A stretch of DNA of 64,000 nucleotides from Ascaris suum (taxonomy: Eukaryota; Nematoda; Chromadorea; Rhabditida; Ascarididae): assembly GCA_013433145.1 (NCBI GenBank), contig CM024182.1, positions 1,488,001 to 1,552,000 of the forward strand, written 5' to 3'. Each line of letters begins with the position of its first letter. The stretch's first letter is position 1. The notes beneath the pieces were generated by a model, which saw nothing but the letters and a program-made list of their open reading frames with translations, had not been told where the DNA came from and searched no databases. The position numbers and the translations under genes were made by a program. Of the stretch, positions 48,401 through 61,300 are shown piece by piece.

Positions 48401-51400
48401 AGTTTTTCATCCTTGGTTGTTTATGGTTATCGATGTCGTGGTGTTGATATTTGCGACGTTGATCTACCTTGTGCTTCTCTTATCTTATTTTCCCTTATCC
48501 CTTCATTTTTTTGTATTTATAAATATTTCGTGGTTTTTGTCATTCAAATTCATACCTGCGATTCGGAACTGCTTTATTTGCATCGCTTGCAGATTACCGC
48601 ATAGAAAATTTTAGTGGTACTAGCAGAGGTGGTATAATTATATCAGTGATAATTATTATAGTTGTATGAATAATAATGAATAATCTCTGTTGTATTTGTC
48701 CCACAGTAATCAACAAAGTTACTCTAATGTTATGCAGTATTAGAGGGTTTTAAATTTTACCTGCATTTTATGTGACCGGGTATGGTGATACCCAATAGGA
48801 TCCCAACTTCTCGAACATCCTTCAAATACTGATCAACATAGCTAGTTTTAATGTGAAAGGTATCATCCATGGAAGTACGGCGTATTTATGGATATTCTTC
48901 ATGAAATTTGTTACGTTATAAACGTTTCCAAATGCAATTCTTATTTGCAGAATTATATAGTAAAAAGCTTCGTTCTGATGGCGCAACATTAGAATGTATG
49001 TCGAAGGTGCTGAAGAGTTATTCGATAGCACCTGAAGTTATATGGCGAGTTGTTATGAATTGGTGGAAATTGAAACGTAGCTCCGATATTGGTTATTATG
49101 TGGCAGCTGATGATTTTGCTATGGAAAGGTGAGTTGATCAGCGACATAGGTATCACTTCTGTTGTCAAATAGCCTAGGTGCAGATCTTCATCACTTTTAT
49201 GGATTGGCATATAGCATGATGTTTGCTCGCGTGTGCACCCTTTTGGATGAAGGTAGGGGGTTGGGTGGGGGTTGCAGTAGTAAGCGAGTGACCTCCAGCG
49301 GTCCGAATTGCATCGTTTGGATATCTTTTTTGTTTTTAGGGATAAAATATGAGCAGAAATATGGATGAGATTGTTCGAAGATTATTTACCTATAAGAGAT
49401 CATCGTCTTCTTTAATTGTTTGTCCTCTCAATTTCATTCTCTCTGTTGTTGAAAATTGCAAGGTTCTTTTGTCGTTTCTTTGTTTGCGTGTATAGAGTTG
49501 GACCTTTTTGGCGAATTCTTCGCTTCCGCTAAGAGACCTTTGAGGGATTCTTTTAACGATTCATTTTTTGCAATTGAACGTCATTTTGCAATGCAGTTAA
49601 GTTTAGAGCAATAAGTGGACAATAATTCAGTATTGATTATGGGATGCAAGATGGAGCGAAATAAATTTTGCTCCTATTTGAGGTGTTTGCACACCTGTGT
49701 GAAACTTTATTGAACTAGCTGAATAACTGTTATGCTTAATGACCATCAATGAAGTGGACGATTGGATTCATGTCTACTTTATTATTTGAGAATAATTTCG
49801 AGCTGGCATTTATTAGCTGTCGCTAACTGTCTACGATAGCTGGAATTTATTTGACTGTTGCATCGATTATAAGGTTTTCTTAATTCTGTGGATAAAATGT
49901 TGCGATTATCAAATCGACCTGGAAATAGGTCGTAGACTTAAAATTTCCTTGCTTCTTGCAGTATCTTGTTTTGAATTTCTTTTGAAATTAAGCATCATAT
50001 GGATTTAAAAAGAAACTCAATGGGGATCGTTTAAATAAGGTCCTATTAAATTAACTTTTTTTTTAATGTGAAAATTAATAGCAATGAATATTTAAATTTG
50101 CAGTAATTAATTTGCGTGAATTAATAATTATGGAAATGAATATTGAAATTATCATTGAATATGGTTAACAAATATAGGCGAAGAGGAGGCTTGATTAAGG
50201 GAATTGAGATCGGTAGTTGAGGCGAATTTCCGTAGAAATTTTTGGGAAAGCAGAGATTTTTTTTTTTTGATAATATGAATTAAATTGGTGATCAAGTTAC
50301 TTGTTTTTTTTTTTGCTAAGCTAAAAGAAAAGGTCAAGGAATGGAAAGTGGTTTCAACCTCGTCAATTTCGGAAGGGGGGGGGGGGGGGGGACGTTATCA
50401 CCGGATATGGGGTGGAAATCTGTCCCAGTTTCTCCCTTGCCAAACCTCCACAGAGTGGGAATGTATACCTACATGGTCGATATGATAAAGTTTATTTATG
50501 TGAACTTATTTAACGGAATAATAAGAAAGGTGAATGGTTCATTTGGTTCAGATGGTTAAAGGTACAATATGAAGCACTATTCGGGCAAAAGAAACAAGCC
50601 TCACATTACGATGCTGAAATATCTCTTCAGAAGCTATTGGAATTCGTCGATAAACAGGTATTTCCTTTTTTTTTATTTAAAAAGCATTTTTTTAATTTAA
50701 TTCATTTTTCTAAGGATTAAGGATTATTCTAAGGATTGAGCATTGAGTGAAGCTTTGCTATTTTCCTATGTTCCTTCCCACTTATATAATACTTCACAAA
50801 ATTTTTCGTCAATTTAGGAGGGTTTCAAAGGGGCAGTTCTACCTCCGATTTGCTGGAAAATTCTTGGTTTTTGGTGAATATGAGGGAGGGAGAGGGTTGA
50901 GAAGGGAGGCAGACTATATGAAGCAACAATCATTTTTTGCATTAGAGAATTTTCTCGTTAAGTTTTGAATAAGAATAATATATTTACTAAGATCTTTAGT
51001 TTTATTCTTATATTTCGATTTTTAGTCTTGTTGAGTTTAATTTCTCATTATGTAGAGGTCATAAAAGTATAGTTGGTTATAATTTTGTGAGAGAATTATT
51101 AAATTATAGGATGCGGAGAAGGTGCATTTATTTTTGAAATTACATGGATTTCCGGAAGACACGAATTTCGTGCAAATTGTTCCACGTTTACTCGAATTAT
51201 ATCTCGAAAATCAGGATTGGCCATCACTTAAGAGTCTACTACACATGTTGTAAGTAATGTTGTCTTTTTGACTTTATAACGGACGATCAATAATGGACCA
51301 TCACCTGTTGAGGTTCGAATACGGCGATGAGAGGAATGCGAATGATTTCATTTCTTTTTTAATAATTTGGAAGCAGTTAATCTCTCAGTTAGTTTATAAA

Positions 51401-54400
51401 AAGCTCTCATAAAAGAGTGAAAATAATATGAAAATATTGGAAAATTGTAATGTTAAATTAGATTTTTACAGAAATAAATTAAATTTTCAAATGTTTTTCA
51501 TTAAATTTTGTTAATGATCTTAGCATTTGGAATGACGGATTGTATGGATGGAATAGAAGCATCTACAAATTGCCAAAGAAAAGAAAATTCATGAAACTAT
51601 CAAGAAAAGAAAAAATTTTTTTAAAGAGTTACAAAAAGTTTTAGGTGAAAAGGAGTTTTTTTTTTTTTCAGATGCATTCGCCTCTATATGTTGAAGAGAA
51701 AGCAAGATTGATCCCTTAGATGATCGTTATCCTTTATCGTTATCCCTTTTGTATCACTATGTTCATTCGGATAAAAGAACACTAGGAGTTTTTATATGCT
51801 TAGAAATTGGATTCTTATCTTATGTCAATGCAATTAATTTATGAGCAATCTAGAAGAAATTAGAGAGCTTCAGCATAGATTTGCTTGATATTCGCATCGA
51901 AATCTTCTTTGCAATGATCTTCTGAAGTATTAATAACGGTTTAATTTGTTGCAATTTTGTGATTTATATATGAAATTCTCGTTAAAGGTCTTTATCGAAT
52001 CGAAGAGGTGCTTCATTGGAGAATCATCATCTAATGCGAATCTTACAGAGGCATATAGCAGATTATGGCAATATTCCTTCATCAGTTGAATTTGCATATG
52101 AATTACGACGATTATTTCCCGATGGTAGGTTTGTTTGAATATTTGATATGGCTATGGCTTAGCCTTCAAAGAAAAATTTTTCTAATTGCGTAAGTAAATA
52201 TCATGGGGAGTTTTTCTTTTCCTCTGGCAGAGGGATGATACGGCATGAAGCTGTGTATAAGTAAGGAGAGATGCTGTATTATTCTGAGGTATTATTCTAA
52301 AGCTGATGTGATTCATTCTATATTTATAACTATGTAGTAACGTTTAGACTATAGTCTTAGGTATTTGGGCTATTAGCCTATCATATTGGCTGGATAGCTA
52401 TTGATAAGTGATGATCATGTGGTGATATGATGCATAATTGAATCAATTTTCATTGATATTGTTGGTATAAAGTTTTATTTTTATTAATATAAGTAATTTT
52501 TATTGATATTTCAGCAGTGTTTCATAAGGAGAATTTCTATAATTCGGTGATATGTGCACGAAATTTATTCGCAGCATGCTTAGAGGTTGAAGATCTTCAC
52601 GTTGAGAGAGTCGCACAAAGTATGGATTTATTGAGAACATTGATTAAGCTTGATTTATTCGAACTTCAACGAGAGGAGACGATCTCGGATTTTTTTGTTC
52701 GAGTTGTCCTTACTAGGTTAGCTAAAATATTTTCTCTTCTTTTATTTTTCATTTATAATCTTGAGAGAGTGATTTTTGATGATCGTTAATTTTTTTAAAG
52801 GGCTTTCTTGAATTTTAAAATGGATTTTTGCTTTAATTGATGCAAGTTATATCGGAATATAATTTGTAATATGCGGGAATATACGGGAATATATAGGAAT
52901 ACAAATTATATGGGAATATAATATCTGCGGGCAAGTTTGAATGTAATATATGTAAATGTGATAGTAAAACATGGATGAATCTTATTGAATTTTGTTTCTC
53001 TCAGTTGAGAAATAAAGCTTCTAAGAGAATCCGGGGAAGCATTCGATGAAAGGCGATTTTATTCGATGAGAGGTCATGGTGCTTTTATGGAGATAATAGT
53101 GATAACAGTAAATGAGAATGAATATATTTTATGGAAATCTAAAGAAAAGCACATAGTGTGATCCCATGTAGAATTCTTTTCAAACGTTTTGATGCTTGAA
53201 TATTAGAGTATTGCTGAGGAGTTAAAGTATGCATCTAGATATTAAGGAATTCATATAATTGTTCGCTTAGAAATTTTCTTCTTATTGAGGATGGAGAAAA
53301 TTTGCAAATATTTGAAAGATTATTTTATTTTTTTTTAAAGGATGAATTGGAATGAGGCATTAAATACATGGATGAAATTTCAATCGTCACTCGATTGTTC
53401 AAATGCAATGGTTCGATTATTGAAATATGCTTATCGAGGCAAAAATCATATTGGAATCCAATTTGGTAAGGACTGATTATTATGTTTTTAAAGGGTTTTT
53501 CAAAGTGCGTTTCATCTTGTTTACTTTTTTCTTTAAATATTAGTATATTTGTTTGTTGAATTAATTACAATTGTTAAGGCCAACTAACTATTAAATTTAA
53601 TTCGGAATTATTGCGAGAGGTGATTACAATTCAGTGTCATCGAAATTAGGGTATAATTGACTGTAGATTATATTTTTATTCGTTTTAAATCTAAGCACTT
53701 AATAACGTTTCTATCAGTCATTACGAATTAAGGTAGTTTGCTGAAAGCAGCTACTAAAAATAATTTCTCCTTAATTTTAGGTTATATGTTCGTTAGTTCC
53801 ATAGATGAATTCCTTTTATATAGTTTTATTACCGATAGTTTCGCTGAGATTTCCCATCAATCTATGTTTTTTTAACACGATATTTAACGATGCTGTTTAA
53901 TTTTGAAGTTGAATGCGTAGTTACATGATTAAATTAAAGCAGTTTTGAACTTTTTTTTAGTATTGCGGAAAAACTTTTTGCGGCTTGGACCCCAATGAAG
54001 CACTACAATAGGGAGCAGTCATATTTTTCAAGTTGCTGGTTATTTCCGCTCGTTTATTATTAAATCATGCGTCAAATCGTTATTTTTATCGAAATCTCCT
54101 CATTATTTCACATAAAATGAAGATGAATTTATTAAAATGAGGGAATTTAACGGCTATTTTTTATTGCAGTATTACATAAAGCGAAAACATTTATGTTGGA
54201 ATCGAGAGTGAATGCAATACACGCGGCCACGTTGGTCTCATTGCGTATGCTTGAAGATGCTGAACAACTTTTTAAGGTTTATTTTGCATTAATTATTTAT
54301 CATTTTTTAATGAGAGATAAAAATATTTTTTGCTCTTTTTTATGCTCTTCTTTAGTTTTCCTTATTAATATAATTGACTTTTATGGTCGTTATGAGTGAA

Positions 54401-54474
54401 AATTATGTGGGAATTGATCTAGTTTGTTTTTATTAGGTGATAGACCTATAATGAATATAGAGAAAGAGAGAAAG

Positions 54475-54545
<71 letters not shown>

Positions 54546-57236
54546 TTTACTTTTTTTAAAGATGGAAGGAAGGTTGGTTTTATGCAAATTTCTTTCTTTA
54601 AAGTATAGAATACATTTAAACACGGATTTGGTAAAAGTTATGCTATTGTAGTTGTATTGTTTTTATTAAGAACTATGTTATGATTTATTATTTTATGCCC
54701 GAAGGTGTTGAAAAGATAATGCGTGATATTTTGTTAAGTGTTCAATTGTTTGAAGTGGATGATTATTCTGTTGCAGGAAGGTTTGCCATCGTTTGAGGCA
54801 ACATGTGCATTTCGTCTTATTAATGCACTCAATTTTCGTAAGGTATGTTCGATCGCTATGAGATTTTCCTATGGAATTTTATTTCTTTTTTTAATAATCT
54901 TGCAATTACCTTGTATAGATGAATGGCTATTCTACTTAGGTGATAGCCGAATTTTGTTTGATGAGAGGAAGATCTAAAGTTTATCGAAATGTTCTAAAGC
55001 AATCAACTTGAAAATAACATACGATTGGCAAAAAATTATCGAAGTAATCTCTTTTTTTTTGGATTTTGTTGGGTGAAAAAAAAATTTGTACTGTTTTTCT
55101 CCTTTAACTCAATTCTACTAGAGAAAAAGTTTCGTTTATTTTGGATTCGATATGATGCTGAAGGTGGAAATCATAATTGATAAGGATGTGGTAGATGCTA
55201 ATTAATTTTATAACATTTTTCAAAGTTTGATATTCATTTGATTCTTTGATTATTTTTAGCCGGATGGTGAATTCAATATAAACTTTTCAAGGATGTGTCT
55301 AAAATATACGGATTTGGCGAATAGCGATTCGAATTGTCAAGCATTTCATTCGGAATGGTTGAAAACATGTGGTATACACAATCGCTTTGTTCTATATTTG
55401 ATCTATTCTTGCATGAGAAGAAGATATTAACACCTTTTTTCATCTTCTTATCTATGTGAATTTCTATGGTGATAGGGTTATGATGGAAAAACGCGTAGAA
55501 ACTTACTTGCCATTTGCATCGGAGATGAGAATTACCCCTCATTTACTGATATGATTTGGTAGGCTGGAGGTATTTTTGAAAAAAAAAATCCCCCCTTTAG
55601 TGGATCTAAATTCAAGGCCTCAACTATAGTAATAGTAAAACTTGGGGAACTCATAAAAAGAGAAGAAGGAACATTGCGCTTATTTTTGCAATCGAGGCAC
55701 ACGATTTAGCATTTGCCTTGCAAGCTTCATTGGAACGGGTATAGTTTTGAGGCGTTGGAAAATACATCTTCTTGCAAATCAAAAACAAAAAAAACTAATA
55801 TCTGCCACTGATTAGAAAAGAAAATTTTGAATGGGAAAGTGGAGGTTATGGATGATTTTGAGGCACAATGCATTGGGAAAGCAATTCTGCCGAGTGAATG
55901 CTAAGAATTTTAGAGATCACGAGCAAATATTTTTATTAATTTTTCGAGAAAAAAAAAGTGCAATTTCAAAGAGATTTTTAAATTTTATTTATGAGCATTA
56001 AGTATCTTGGAGAATTATTTTCCTCTTTAGAGTCGCAAAGGCTTGGTGAAGTAGCGCTGCAATTGTATGCATTATTTAAACAATATGGGCAATCACTCAA
56101 TCTCGAACAATTGCAACGCGTTCAAATATTGGTTGATCAATATGATACCTTTTCCAGGTTCTCTCTCATCTTGTCTTTTTTACTTCTAGTCTTTGGGATT
56201 TCAACGATGTTTACCGGCTAATTGATTCCGGAAATTAATTGAAATGAAGCGAATTTATTCCGGAAATCAAATTCTAGTCGTCCTATGTAACCTGATACCG
56301 TGATTCTACTGGAATTCTTGAGGGAAGATCTTTTTGAATTTTTGAAAAGCACATTGATTCGCCGATATTGAAAGAGGCCAACAAATTATTATGAATCGTC
56401 CGATTTTGCCAAAAATTTGAGCTTTTCTAAGGTGACTGGAGATGGAGATGGCGAACCTGAAAGAATTATTTCTTGTCTCAAGAAAAAATTGGTATCAAAA
56501 AGTGAGAAATCGCCATCTTGTGGAGAAACAAAAACGACTTTCTTAATACCTTATAACTAGAAATCGGTGTCCGGATAAGACCACAAAAAATCAGCTGATA
56601 CTTAAACCTTTTGCCTCATCCGATAGGAATTCTTTTTTCAAAAAAACGAAAAAAATTCAGAGAGAAATATTTTCGTATGTGAGAGAAAATTCTATCGTGA
56701 AAAATTGCATAAGTTGGAGTGTTTTCACGAGGATCGAAGAAATTTTTTTCCGGTTGTGGAGAATTTTCCGTGCTAGTTTGTCTTAAACTTCCGGAACTAA
56801 GAATCCGGATCGTTAGGATTTTATTAGAAGTTAAGAGACTTTTTTTTTTCGAGGAAATTCAAAATATTTTATGCGTTAACACATAATAGTTTAATAGTAC
56901 AATTGACCAAAATGAACGTTTGGAAGAGGAATTGAACATAAATCTTGCGCACATTGTTCATTCCTTCGATATTATTTATTACCTGTAATTTCGTCGAAGT
57001 CGAACCTTGTCTCATCTGAGAGTGATTGCTTAAGAGGAGTTTATTTCAGGAAATGGATATACCTGCCAGATGGTTTATTAAACGTGGAGAAGACGGAGCA
57101 GTTCAAAGAGTTCGAGAGGCAAAAGATTGAATTAGACAAGGATGTTGAACAGTCTCAAAAGAGGCAGTTGATTGTTGTACAGGACGAAAAAGCAAAGGAA
57201 ATGACGGGAGCAACAATGACGCAAAGAGGATTATGA
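39431..57236 (+). CDS. LRPPRC: LRPPRC homologue (leucine-rich PPR-motif protein, mitochondrial)
   Basis: Exons: 39431-39610, 40091-40214, 41264-41407, 41878-42061, 43108-43225, 43610-43708, 43932-44090, 44591-~44702, 45225-45340, ~45424-45577, 46547-46658, 47173-47319, 47749-47867, 48951-49128, 50552-50657, 51110-51249, 51988-52124, 52515-52716, 53341-53465, 54170-54276, 54777-54842, 55260-55371, ~55991-56157 and 57050-57236. Most junctions close. Doubtful ones are the 44.7, 45.3 and 55.4-56.0 kb joins, where a small exon may be missing. The N-terminus (MTPARNKLLHLRLAASLSLA) is a classic mitochondrial presequence. Exons 3-4 read RLWNAILENE, then FNCRLSAFIENEYEF and DISTFNRLIQ, matching the first PPR units of animal LRPPRC (IWD..LQ, YNALLKVYLQNEYKF). 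The rest is alpha-helical repeat. The end resembles the animal C-terminus (YLPDGLLNVEKTEQFKEFERQ). LRPPRC binds SLIRP and stabilises and polyadenylates mitochondrial mRNAs in the matrix; the nematode homologue is MMA-1. Confidence 0.85.
50375..50391. repeat. G homopolymer of 17
   Basis: A run of 17 G in the LRPPRC intron between 49128 and 50552, only 161 bases before an exon, on the transcribed-sense strand. Confidence 0.9.
54478..54542. repeat. (TA)n microsatellite, LRPPRC intron
   Basis: A TA tract of about 64 bp between the LRPPRC exons ending at 54276 and starting at 54777. Confidence 0.95.
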
Positions 57237-57280
57237 GAGGATGCATTTATTTTATATGGTATTTAATGATGGTCCCAGTA

Positions 57281-57286
57281 AATAAA
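57281..57286 (+). terminator. Polyadenylation signal AATAAA of LRPPRC
   Basis: An AATAAA lies 45 bases after the TGA at 57234-57236. It is followed within 50 bases by a 16-base G run, which could act as a downstream pause or auxiliary element. Confidence 0.6.
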
Positions 57287-57331
57287 GATTAGGTGTTCAC
57301 TGGAGAGGGAGGATGAGGCAAGTTGGAGGGT

Positions 57332-57347
57332 GGGGGGGGGGGGGGGG
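57332..57347. repeat. G homopolymer of 16
   Basis: A run of 16 G directly downstream of the LRPPRC poly(A) signal, with GGG blocks just before it. Confidence 0.9.
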
Positions 57348-57593
57348 AGGACCTCATTCAAACGATGCGCAGGTATATTCCCGTCATCTGAAAGATGAGA
57401 TACTAAAATATGAACAAAAATTTGACTGGGATTATAAGAAGGTAAAGGAAGTATAACTCATTTATTTCTACGTTGTTTTCTGCTGTAATTTTTTTTTTCT
57501 TTTGAGACTTATAAACTTTATAATGTAATTGCCTACTTTATTCCAATGGGTGGATTTTCGTTTTATTTTGGAAACCTTTTACAGAAATCATTG

Positions 57594-57596
<3 letters not shown>

Positions 57597-57683
<87 letters not shown>
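57597..57683. repeat. (TA)n microsatellite with one phase break
   Basis: A TA tract of about 87 bp interrupted by a single ATTA step near 57656, followed by TTTCCAGC. Confidence 0.93.
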
Positions 57684-58275
57684 TTCCAGCTGAAAAGTAT
57701 ATTAGGTCAGCATTCGATAGACATAGATTTAATTTTGGATAATTGGAAGATTTTCTAGTAGCATATTAGTTGATGGGCGACATGTTCACTTATTTGAGTG
57801 GTAAAAAGGGGGCAGGTCATACTTCTTTCTTTTTTTCACATTGCTGGAAGTTTCTTTACCGTCATTTTTTTGATATAATGTTGTTTCCGTTTGCCTTTTT
57901 TTTTCATTGATAAGATTTTATAATAAAATATCGTTTGCCCTTCTATATTTGAATATTTGCTCATTTTACGCTCCAGACTGTATGTCTCTAATAGTTGTGC
58001 ATTTTGGAAGAAACGGCAAATGCGATGATCATAAAGTATAAGACCCGAAGTAAGGTTGTTTTAGAGTTGTTTTTTTGTGTTTCTTATATTTCGCTTTGTT
58101 TGTCGAGAAAAACAAAGTAAACCGCAAAATGATGATAAATGAAATTATATTGTTTACCGTGACGTTTGATTTGTTTTCATATTCATTCTGTGATTTGTTG
58201 TTTTTTTTGATATTTTCGTCATTTTCATCTTTTAGCTCTTCTCTCTCTCCCTTTGTCTCTCTTTCTCTTTGTCCA

Positions 58276-58307
58276 TCCCCCTCCCCCCCAACCCCCCTCC
58301 CCTCCCT
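58276..58307 (-). other. G-quadruplex-forming motif on the minus strand
   Basis: The plus strand reads C5-T-C7-AA-C6-T-C4-T-C3. The complement has at least four G tracts separated by one or two bases. It sits at the end of a long CT-rich stretch that starts near 58228. Confidence 0.75.
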
Positions 58308-58956
58308 ACCTGTTTGCTTATAAAACACTTCTATTATAATCTAATCTCATAAATGAAATTAATTTCTAAAGAAATTGATGAATTGATATCATCGTTGAAG
58401 TATTTCTTTGTATCGATTTAATGTTTATTATAGATATGAGGATTGATTATTATATGGATAGAATTTAACATATGGAAGAAATATTTTGCAACTTGCAACT
58501 TTTTTTTTGCATTCGTAATAATGATTCAAAATTATAAAAAAAAAAAGAAAAAAAACGAGTCAATTCATTGTAATTTTGTGGATGCTGATGGATACTCAAT
58601 AATATTTCAGCGAAAATTTCCACTTTGATCAAAATTGCACAAAATTTTCATAGATTTTTTTTTTCGTGGAAAATTGATTGAGTGCATTTATTGAAACGTT
58701 CTTCTTCTTTTTTTTTTCAAATAGGATATGGCAATTATTTATATGGAGAATCATTTAGAATTTTTTTGTTGATGTGGGTGGTCTTCTCTTTTTTTTTTTT
58801 TTTTGAATACAAAATTCTAAATTGTAATATTGAAATGAATCATGTTTAATTATGCATTAAGAAAAATAGTCGTGACGTTTATCATTCTAAAATTTGCATT
58901 GATAAAGGGAATTTCATCGTTGATGTATTTTATAGTTGTTTTTTTTTTTGGAGGGA

Positions 58957-58970
58957 GGGGGGGGGGGGGG
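58957..58970. repeat. G homopolymer of 14
   Basis: A run of 14 G preceded by T11, GGAGGGA. It is another homopolymer island in AT-rich sequence. Confidence 0.88.
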
Positions 58971-59274
58971 AATATTGATGAAGCTATATCTTCTTTTAAA
59001 AAATGCTTATGATCTTTTTATTGAATTTTGAAAGAATTTGGAGAGAAATTGAACGCTTACGAATAATTTTCAGTAATGACTACCAAAGGGCTATTTATAA
59101 TTGGAAATAATCCTCATCGATGTGATTTTGCATCCGCAAATATTGCACATTCGCAATCGCTAAACTTTGGGCTAATAGCTTATATAAACAACTATCGGGT
59201 TTGTTGTTGAAATATTGTGATCAGTTCGACTTTTAATGTTTGATGACCAATCAACGAGTTTTGCATAAACGGAG

Positions 59275-59335
59275 ACGAACCCGAGATATTTGGCGTACCG
59301 CACCAACGTCTTACCGCTGAGCCACTTTTGTTGAT
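59275..59335 (-). other. tRNA-like remnant (pseudo-tRNA or SINE head)
   Basis: The minus strand reads GTGGCTCAGCGGTAAGACG, which resembles a D-arm and A-box. A hairpin TTGGTG...CGCCAA sits in the anticodon-arm position, and GGGTTCG resembles the T-loop and B-box. The T-stem and acceptor stem do not pair well, so a working tRNA is unlikely. Confidence 0.3.
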
Positions 59336-60980
59336 CGTTTTCAACGTCGATATTAAAAGTAAAGCTTTAATTTATAGATTATTGTTATTAATAAGAAACT
59401 TTATTCCATTAATCGAATGTGCGGAAATTTCAGCATAATGCGGAATAGTTCCCTCTTCGTTGCAATGGTATCAATATGATTCAAATTATTAATCATAACA
59501 TCACCTATAGTTCCAATTTTTATTTTTAATTAATATTCGACGTTATTTTTTGCATAAATGATTTTCATATCTCAATAAAAATTTCGTTTTGAAATAGAAA
59601 TATTCTTTTCAATCTTTTTTTTTTTTTTTTTTTCGTCAATAATTCATAGAAATTATGGCGATATTTTTTCAATATATTATAAGAAATAAATTTATATGAG
59701 AAATTTTCAAATGAGAAGAGAATTACATGCAATGATTAGAGATTTTTCTCGTTTTTTTTTTTGCAATAAAAATTTTTCGAAGTTTGCAAAAATTTTTGCA
59801 AATGCAAAAATTTTTGCAATAAAATTACGATTATTAAAAATATAGCATTTTTAGAAGAAATGATTTTTTAAAATATTCATTAATAAACTCAAAGATTTTC
59901 GTTTAGATAAATTTCGACAAAAAAAAAATCTTTAAATTCGAAAGATAATAGATGAAAATTGCCATAAAAGTTAAAATCTTTCCAGCTAAATGACCAAATG
60001 TATGAGTTTGTAGAACTTCACCTTTATGGCCTATGACGTTATGCAGGTCTTTTACCTGTAATTATATCGTGTTATTGTGGTCTACAGTTATGCTTATATC
60101 TTCGTCGATCCTTTGAAACGGTGGAATTATATTTTTCGACGGTATTGCTTCACCTGTTCTGTCTTATTTGAATTGCGCAGGTATTGTGATTTACTAATAA
60201 AGGTGCTACTCAAGATCATACTTGACATATAGGCAGGTAACGTTCGGCTAATGAATTAAGCAATAGTGATCATGAATTGCACTTGTTTCGATTTAATTTG
60301 AAGTTAGGTTATAAATGCTTAGCGCTTTCACCCCCTCTATCACAAATCAACGAATCTTAAGGTGAGCTAATAGGTGAAACCGTGCTAGGAGATCAAAAAA
60401 TCCCCAATTTTTGCATCGCAAAATTCGAATTGCAGAGGGTATTGAGAAGCTAAAAGCAAGTTGCTTTACCTAAACTCCTTAAAGCATGAAGAGCTTCATA
60501 CTCTCGAAACTCCGGAAAAAAAGTTTCCTGAATGTTTCTGATTAAGAAAACCGGAATGCTCTTAGCCCAACTTACACGTTCAATTGCCCCTCACATCCTT
60601 TGAAAAAATGTTCTTTGATCCGGAATAGCTTCGCCAATCTTCGATAGAAGCTGTAGTATGCATAAATGCTAACAATAATAAAAACATTCATTTACATAAA
60701 ACAAAGAATTATGAGAAAATGTACAAAAATATTTGAGAAAATTTTCAATACTAACGAAAAAAAAAAAAAACTAACGAAAATAAAAAAATCAAATAGCAAA
60801 TATTTATTATTGCGCTGTAATTTATCAATATTTTTGAACGATTCCCACAACGATTTTTAGCCGTGAATATTCCAACAAGCCGTCGTGTTGCAACTTGAAC
60901 TCAAGATAGTAGTAGTTACTCAGTATGGCATTTGTTGTGATGGATGAACGGTTGGATTAGGCTAACGAGTTTGACGATTT

Positions 60981-61300
60981 ATGGTGTCGAGACGTTTATG
61001 TGTTTGTATGAGAATTTTGTTAAGTTCTTCTATAAATTCAACTTGGGCGATTTTCAACTTGCAGTTGCAATTGAAGGCTATCGACTATCGAATCGATGTT
61101 CGTTTGTTCGATGCCTACTTTCATCTTGCTTTAATTCCTCTCATCGAATTCGTTAATGTATGACGCGTCATGCAAATAATTAGATCAGATTTGTTCTTTT
61201 TTTTTTTTTTTAGTTCACTTGTAGACTGTTTAAGAAATGTGATGACATCGCAATATTGGATGCATTATTGTTTGCTAGCTTCAACTCGATGACGGTTTAA
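60981..61300 (+). CDS. Possible small two-exon gene, 87 aa
   Basis: Exons are 60981-61157 and 61214-61300, with a GTATGA donor and an excellent acceptor (twelve T then TAG). The join is in phase and ends at TAA 61298-61300. The protein part after 61065 has normal composition: LKAIDYRIDVRLFDAYFHLA, then FTCRLFKKCDDIAILDALL. The first 28 codons look less protein-like, so a real acceptor may instead be the CTTGCAG at 61064, with earlier exons unseen. The DYRIDV motif distantly recalls the WRLDV of COMM-domain proteins, but this is too weak to name. The spacing to the KDEL receptor gene is about 2 kb on the same strand. Confidence 0.4.

Larger units (their letters stand above)
57684..60980. other. 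Intergenic region, repeats only
   Basis: About 3.3 kb without a supported gene. It contains a C-rich tract at 58276-58307, a 14-G run at 58957-58970, several T runs of 10-17, and a tRNA-like sequence on the minus strand near 59275-59335. Open frames at 58029-58328 and 60666-60860 are low-complexity. Confidence 0.45.

Noticed and set aside
58029..58328. Charged 99-codon minus-strand ORF
   Set aside because: It reads through a CT-rich low-complexity tract and has no splice context.
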